Shown in pieces: positions 59,532-64,000 of a DNA stretch of 64,000 nucleotides (position 1 is its first letter; every line of letters begins with the position of its first letter). The translations under genes and the position numbers were made by a program. Below the pieces are notes generated by a model. The model was given only the letters and a program-made list of their open reading frames with translations. It did no database searches and was not told the DNA's origin. The DNA comes from Nonomuraea sediminis. GTDB lineage: Bacteria; Actinomycetota; Actinomycetes; Streptosporangiales; Streptosporangiaceae. The stretch spans positions 124,001 to 188,000 of the forward strand of contig NZ_JAHDTI010000019.1 of assembly GCF_018531495.1 (NCBI RefSeq), read 5' to 3'.

Positions 59532-60425
59532 CTACAGTACGGCGCGCAGCGCCTCATCGAGGCGTGTATGCATGAAGCGATAGCCGCTGTCCACCAGCTT
59601 CTTGGGCAGAATCCGGTGGCTTGACAGCAAGCCGACTCTGGCAAACTCACCGAGTCCGAGCTCTAGTGCGAATGCGGGCGCGGGAATGGGCATTGTGCCC
59701 TTGTGCAGGGCTTTTCCGAGAGTTCTTGTGAATTCCGCATTGGTGACCGGGGTGGGGGAGGCCATATTAACCGCCCCCCCTATTTCCCGATTTTTCAGGA
59801 TATGGAGGGTGGCGGCAGTCCAGTCGTCCTCCGTGATCCAGGACCAGAATTGTTTGCCGCTTCCCAGCGGGGCGCCCATGCCCACCTTGAAGATGGGCAG
59901 CATTCTGCGCAGCGCCCCACCCCGGCCGCTGAGCGCCAGCGTGGTCCGCAACTGCACCGTCCTGATGCCCGCCTCCTCGGCCCTGCGCGCCTCGCTCTCC
60001 CACTGCTCGCACAGCTGTGCCAGGAACCCGTCGCCGCGCGGGGCGTCCTCGTCGATGACCCGGTCGCCGGTGTCGCCGTAGAAGTCGACCCCCGAGGCCG
60101 ACACGAGCACCTCGGGCGGCGTCTTGAGCCTCATGAGCGCCTCGACCAGCGCCCTGGTGCTCGCCACCCGGCTCTCGACCAGGACACGCTTGTAGGCGGT
60201 GCTCCACCGCTTGTCGGCCACCGGCGCGCCCGCCAGGTGAACCACAGCGGTCGCACCCTCCAGCGCCGCCTCGTCGACCACGCCTCTACCGGGGTCCCAC
60301 GAAGCCTCGTCATCGGCCCGCGCCGCCCGCCGTACCAGCCGGACGACGTCCTGCCCATCCTGCCGCAACGCCCGGACCAGCCCACTCCCCAACAACCCAG
60401 ACGCCCCGGTCACGATGATCGCCAT
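59532..60425 (-). CDS. TIGR01777-family NAD(P)-dependent epimerase-like protein
   Basis: 297 residues. Rossmann motif VTGASGLLGSGLVRAL. The family's motifs are VVHLAGAPVADKRWSTAYKRVLVESRV, VSASGVDFYGDTGD, RTTLALSGRGGALRRMLPIFKVGMGAPLGSGKQFWSWI and the C-terminal LGEFARVGLLSSHRILPKKL. It is the SDR39U1/Rv2216-like protein, whose reaction is not known. It heads the lipB-lipA chromosomal block here as in mycobacteria. Confidence 0.93.
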   Translation of the reverse strand: MAIIVTGASGLLGSGLVRALRQDGQDVVRLVRRAARADDEASWDPGRGVVDEAALEGATAVVHLAGAPVADKRWSTAYKRVLVESRVASTRALVEALMRLKTPPEVLVSASGVDFYGDTGDRVIDEDAPRGDGFLAQLCEQWESEARRAEEAGIRTVQLRTTLALSGRGGALRRMLPIFKVGMGAPLGSGKQFWSWITEDDWTAATLHILKNREIGGAVNMASPTPVTNAEFTRTLGKALHKGTMPIPAPAFALELGLGEFARVGLLSSHRILPKKLVDSGYRFMHTRLDEALRAVL

Positions 60426-61200
60426 ACCCCCACCCTACGCGCCCCCCCACCCCCCACCACACCAGCCACGACACACCCCCCACCGCCCCGCCCCACAAGC
60501 CCCAGACGGCCACCGGAGCCCTACGCGGCCACTCCCAAGCGGCGTGTCACGCGGCCCCCAGAACGGCCACCCCTAGGCGCCGCGTCGACGAGACGTGGTG
60601 CGGCGGAGCCCGGCGCCCTCGTACGGCGCCCACCCGGAAACCCGTGCGCGCGGTCACCGAAACCCCGGATGGCAGCCGGGGCCCCGCATGTCTGCCCAGA
60701 CGCCGGGTCACTGGAGCGTCCGCCGCTCCCAGGCGCCGGGTCGGCGAGATGTGGTGCGGCGGAGCCCGGCGCCCTCGTACGGCGCCCGCCCGGAAACCCC
60801 GTGCGCGCGGCTACCGAAACCCCGGACGGCCACCGGAGCCCTGCGCGGCTACTCCCAGGTGGCGGGGTCGCCGGAGCCCCCGGAACGGCCACCCTGGGCG
60901 CCGGGTCGGTGAGATGTGGTGCGGCGGAGCCCGGCGCCCTCGTACGGCGCCCGCCCGAAACCCCGGGCACGCGCACCCGGACGGCCACCGGAGCCTGCGC
61001 GGCTACCCCAGGCAGCGGGTTATCGGGCCTCAGGAACGGCCACCCCTGGGCGCCACGTCGGCTACTCCAGGTGGCGGGTCACTGGGCCCCGTACGGCCAC
61101 CCCTGGGCGCCGGGTCGGCGAGATGTGGTGCGGTGGAGCCCGGCGCCCTCGTACGGCGCGGAAACCCCGGGCGCGTGGTGAGCTTCGAGCGGTGGGGTGG
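60426..61200. repeat. Dispersed hairpin-repeat region, four copies
   Basis: No gene in this 775-bp stretch. The hairpin module (GGCGCC ... GTGGTGCGGCGGAGCCCGGCGCC) begins at 60576, 60732, 60897 and 61106 (spacing 156, 165 and 209). Each is followed by CTCGTACGGCGCC and a variable spacer containing ACGGCCACCGGAGCC and GAAACCCCG segments. In the last three copies the arms GGCGCCGGG and CCCGGCGCC are perfect. Confidence 0.85.
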
Positions 61201-61779
61201 TTAGGCGGTGCGGTGGGTGAGGCGGTGGGCGCGTTGGCGGCAGGTGGGGGAGCAGTAGCGGGCGGGTCGCCCGGTGCGAGCCGCAGGAAAGGGCATCCCG
61301 CAATGCGCGCAAACCCGCTCGTTTCGTGACACCGGACTTTCGTTACGGGCCGGAATTTCGTTACGTGACACCCCACGCGTGTCGTAACGCGTCCTGGCAG
61401 CCGCGATCTGCTCCTGATGATCCTCCGTCCAGTCCACCAGCGCCTGGATCATGACGTGCAGCGTCGCCCCCATCGGCGTCAACTCGTAGTCCACCTGAGG
61501 CGGCACCACGGGATGCACGGTCCGCCGTACCAGCCCGTCCCGCTCCAGGTGTCGCAGCGTCACGGTGAGCATCCGCTGGCTGATCCCGTCGATCTCGCGC
61601 CGCAGCTCCGTGAAGCGCATGACGCGCCGCTCCAGCAGCGCGATGACCAGCAGCGACCACTTGTCGGCGATCCGGTCGAGTATCTGCCTGACCTCGCAGT
61701 CCTCCCTGGCGTCCCACTGGAACGGATCGCTGTCGGTGTCGGCGCAGCGACCGAGTGACTGAGAAGTGCCTTCTTCCAT
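61201..61779 (-). CDS. HxlR-family regulator fused to a C-terminal zinc-finger-like tail
   Basis: 192 residues. Residues 25-120 are an HxlR winged helix (CEVRQILDRIADKWSLLVIALL ... RFTELRREIDGISQRMLTVTLRHLERDGLVRRTVHP). After a linker (RNEIPARNESPVSRNER) residues 157-188 hold VCAHCGMPFPAARTGRPARYCSPTCRQRAHR, a CxxC...CxxxC motif like the short zinc domains common in actinomycetes. The start ATG 61779 is 61 bp from the divergent MFS gene, which it probably represses. The tail is unusual for HxlR proteins, which normally end near residue 120-130. Confidence 0.88.
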   Translation of the reverse strand: MEEGTSQSLGRCADTDSDPFQWDAREDCEVRQILDRIADKWSLLVIALLERRVMRFTELRREIDGISQRMLTVTLRHLERDGLVRRTVHPVVPPQVDYELTPMGATLHVMIQALVDWTEDHQEQIAAARTRYDTRGVSRNEIPARNESPVSRNERVCAHCGMPFPAARTGRPARYCSPTCRQRAHRLTHRTA

Positions 61780-61807
61780 ACCTCGTCATGGTGCCCCAGG
61801 ATGCGAC

Positions 61808-61826
61808 TGGTTACAACAAAGAACCA
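61808..61826. promoter_or_regulatory. HxlR operator candidate
   Basis: TGGTT (61808-61812) and AACCA (61822-61826) form an inverted repeat in the 61-bp divergent gap; GGTTAC in the left arm resembles HxlR half-sites. It lies about 15 bp before the MFS start. Confidence 0.35.
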
Positions 61827-61840
61827 AGAGGTCAACAGAA

Positions 61841-63178
61841 ATGACATCACTGCGCGGCCGCTCGCTCGGCCTGCTGCTCGTACTGTGCGGGGCGATCTTC
61901 CTCGAGGGCATCGACATCGGGATGCTGAACGTCGCACTGCCGTCCATCCGCGCCGACCTGGGCCTGTCGACCGGCACGCTGAGCTGGGTCGTCGGCGCCT
62001 ACGTGCTCGGCTACGCGGGCTTCATGCTGCTCGGCGGCAGGACCGCGGACCTGCTCGGCAGGCGCCGCATGTTCCTGCTGTGGCTGACGGTGTTCATCGC
62101 CTTCTCCGGGCTCGGCGGGCTCGCGACCGAACCGTGGATGCTCATCGTGGCGCGTTTCGTGACAGGCGTCGCGGCCGCCTTCATGACGCCCGCCGGATTG
62201 TCCATCATCACCACCGGCTTCGCCGAAGGCCCGCAGCGCGACAGGGCGCTGATGATCTACGGCGCGACCGGCGCGGGCGGCTTCTCCCTGGGCCTGGTCG
62301 CCGGCGGCTTCCTCGCCTCGATCGACTGGCGCCTGGTCTTCTTCGCCCCGGTCGCGCTGGCGTCCGCCATCCTGCTCGCCGCTCTGCCGCTGACGCCCCG
62401 CGACGTGCCGGGCAAGCGAGGTGAGGGCTTCGACCTGCTGGGCGCGGTCACGATCACGTCCGCCATGGTCCTGCTCGCGCTCGCCGTCACCCGCCTGGAA
62501 CACGGCCTCGGCACCCTCCCCATCGCCGCGTTCGCCGCCGGTGCGGCCCTGTTGTGCGCCTTCGCGCTCATCGAGCGCCGCTCACCCAATCCGCTGGTAC
62601 GGCCGGCCATCCTGCGCACCGGCCGCCTCCTGCGCGCCAACCTCACGGCGCTGCTGCTCGCGGGTTCGTTCATGGGCTTCCAGTTCGTCGCCAGCCTCTA
62701 CCTGCAGGAGCAACGATCCTGGACGCCGCTGCAGACCAGCCTGGCGCTGCTGGTGATGGGCATCGACGCCGTCCTGGCACCCACCCTCACGCCCGTCCTG
62801 GTCCGCCGCTACGGCACCGCCCGCGTGATCCTCGGCGGCATGCTCCTCGCCGCCCTGGCCTACGCCCTGTTCCTCCCCGTAGGGCCCTCCTGGACGTACG
62901 CGGCCATGTTCCCCAGCTTCCTCCTGGTAGGCCTGGCCTTCACCCTCGCCTACGGCCCCCTCACCATCGCCGCCACCGACGGCGTCCCCGCCGAGGACCA
63001 GGGCCTCGCAGGCGGCCTCCTCTACACCTTCTTCCAGTTCGGCGCCGCCCTGGGCCTCTCCGCCGTCACCGCCACCGCCCCCAACCTCCCCCTCTCCCTC
63101 CTGATCCCCCTGACCGCAGCCCTCCTAGGAGCCCTGACCACAGCCACCCCCCTCCGCACCCTCACCCCAACCCCCTAA
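61841..63178 (+). CDS. DHA2-type MFS exporter
   Basis: 445 residues. Helix 1 is LLLVLCGAIFLEGIDIGMLNVALPSIRADLG. Helices 2-3 are WVVGAYVLGYAGFMLLGGRTADLLGRRRMF. Motif C region is GATGAGGFSLGLVAGGFLASIDWR. About 12-14 helices. ATG 61841 has AAGAGG about nine bases upstream; the in-frame ATG 61766 would overlap the HxlR gene. HxlR-MFS divergent pairs are common self-regulated export units. Substrate unknown. Confidence 0.9.
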   Translation: MTSLRGRSLGLLLVLCGAIFLEGIDIGMLNVALPSIRADLGLSTGTLSWVVGAYVLGYAGFMLLGGRTADLLGRRRMFLLWLTVFIAFSGLGGLATEPWMLIVARFVTGVAAAFMTPAGLSIITTGFAEGPQRDRALMIYGATGAGGFSLGLVAGGFLASIDWRLVFFAPVALASAILLAALPLTPRDVPGKRGEGFDLLGAVTITSAMVLLALAVTRLEHGLGTLPIAAFAAGAALLCAFALIERRSPNPLVRPAILRTGRLLRANLTALLLAGSFMGFQFVASLYLQEQRSWTPLQTSLALLVMGIDAVLAPTLTPVLVRRYGTARVILGGMLLAALAYALFLPVGPSWTYAAMFPSFLLVGLAFTLAYGPLTIAATDGVPAEDQGLAGGLLYTFFQFGAALGLSAVTATAPNLPLSLLIPLTAALLGALTTATPLRTLTPTP

Positions 63179-64000
63179 CCGAGGTACGGCCCGCGAGATG
63201 TACGCGATGCGTGCCGGATACGTGGGCTGGGCGCCGAGTGTGGGACGCGTGCCGGATTCGAGAGCTGGGGGCCGAGCGTGGGACGCGCTGGGTGCGAGGG
63301 CTGAGCGCCGGATGCGGGGCACGCGCGGGAAGCGTGAGACAGGCGTCAGAGGCGCCAGACGAATGCCGAAGGCGACGTCCGCCCGGAGGCCCAGGCGCCG
63401 GGTCGGCGAGACGCGGTGCGGCGGAGCCCGGCGCCCTCGTACGGCGGCCAGCCCTCAGACCTCGTACGGTGGCCAGCTCGCGGGCCTCATGCGGTGGCCA
63501 GCCCTCGAGCCTCGTGGGACGCGCTGGGTGCGAGGGTTGAGCGCCGGATGCGGGGCACGCGCGGGAAGCGTGAGACAGGCGTCAGAGGCGCCAGACGAAT
63601 GCCGAAGGCGACGTCCGCCCGGAGGCCCAGGCGCCGGGTCGGCGAGACGCGGTGCGGCGGAGCCCGGCGCCCTCGTACGGCGGCCAGCCCTCAGACCTCG
63701 TACGGTGGCCAGCTCGCGGGCCTCATGCGGTGGCCAGCCCTCGAGCCTCGTGGGACGCGCTGGGTGCGAGGGTTGAGCGCCGGATGCGGGGCACGCGCGG
63801 GAAGCGTGAGGCAGGCGTCAGAGGCGCCGGACGAATGCCGAAGGCGACGTCCGCCCGGAGGCCTCCCCAGGCGCCGGGTCGGTGAGACGTGGTACGGCGG
63901 AGCCCGGCGCCCTCGTGTGGCGGCCAGCTCGCGGGCCTCGTGGGTCACGGCGAGGCGTGGGAAGGCGAGGAGCTTGCCGTACGGAAGGGGAGCGGAAAGC
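63179..64000. repeat. 236-bp tandem repeat region carrying the hairpin module
   Basis: No gene from 63179 to the window end. GGGACGCGCTGGGTGCGAGG begins at 63280, 63516 and 63752, an exact 236-bp period. Units one and two are nearly identical; unit three is complete to about 63850 and then diverges, with a three-base insertion and a shortened end. The hairpin module occurs once per unit (63393-63435, 63629-63671, 63870-63911). Before unit one, shorter sub-repeats (GCCGGAT/GTGGGACGCG) occur at 63208-63290. Confidence 0.9.

Noticed and set aside
63198-63885. Three overlapping repetitive open frames near the window end
   Set aside because: They translate the 236-bp tandem repeat and give the same Arg/Ala-rich peptide each time; no ribosome site and no family.
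63280-63945. CRISPR-like array from the regularly spaced repeats
   Set aside because: The period is 236 bp and the whole unit, not just a short repeat, is conserved; there are no unique spacers and no cas genes.

Overview
The window is GC-rich actinobacterial DNA. Gene content and order (GS-I pair plus glnE, lipA/lipB, BTAD and SARP-type regulators, F420-dependent oxidoreductase, GTG/TTG starts, twin-arginine and lipoprotein signals) point to a filamentous actinomycete, most likely Streptosporangiales (Nonomuraea/Streptosporangium-like). No rRNA, tRNA or CRISPR array was seen.

Layout. 1-5.1 kb: the end of a nitrilase-type hydrolase, a 25-bp tandem repeat, a PEBP gene and a ferredoxin-metallo-beta-lactamase fusion, a TnpB-only insertion element broken by a one-base frameshift, and a MarR gene with its own palindrome. 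5.1-10 kb: panB, an MFS exporter, and an MFS drug pump with its TetR regulator and operators. 10-14.2 kb: a three-gene overlapping operon (beta-helix membrane protein, cupredoxin-like lipoprotein, polytopic membrane protein). 14.2-21.5 kb: LLM oxidoreductase, nadE, an unusual BTAD-receiver-HTH regulator with its histidine kinase, and MFS. 21.5-24.8 kb: ArsR-type regulator, expansin-like protein, and a terpene synthase overlapping an EF-hand gene. 24.9-33 kb: glnA2 behind a GlnR-like box, kinase, twin palindromes with a mini-ORF, NUDIX, GNAT, serine hydrolase, hotdog protein, hydrolase, amidotransferase and HXXEE protein. 33-44.6 kb: glnE, a decayed NB-ARC/TPR gene, membrane protein, PASTA lipoprotein, LysR/MFS, NUDIX, and a two-gene SLATT module. 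44.6-60.4 kb: glnA1 with a full double GlnR box, RDD protein, GH92 mannosidase behind twin LacI-type operators, methyltransferase, DUF4191, GH3, lipA, a pseudo-M48 protein, lipB, peptidase E and a TIGR01777 epimerase. 60.4-64 kb: dispersed hairpin repeats, HxlR/MFS pair, and a 236-bp tandem repeat.

How it fits together. The core genes TIGR01777 epimerase, lipB, lipA, DUF4191, RDD, glnA1, glnE, glnA2 and panB occur here in the same order as in Mycobacterium tuberculosis (Rv2216 to Rv2225, from memory), but are interrupted by accessory genes. Nitrogen control is coherent: glnA1 keeps the adenylylation tyrosine that GlnE modifies, glnA2 has lost it, and both carry upstream GlnR-like motifs. The accessory blocks look like the variable part: defence-like genes (SLATT pair, broken NB-ARC gene, TnpB), secreted sugar hydrolases, a terpene cluster and several regulator-exporter pairs.

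Intergenic repeats are a strong feature. One family, whose core is a hairpin with GGCGCCGGG / CCCGGCGCC arms, recurs in at least four separate intergenic regions, and a related module is found in a fifth.
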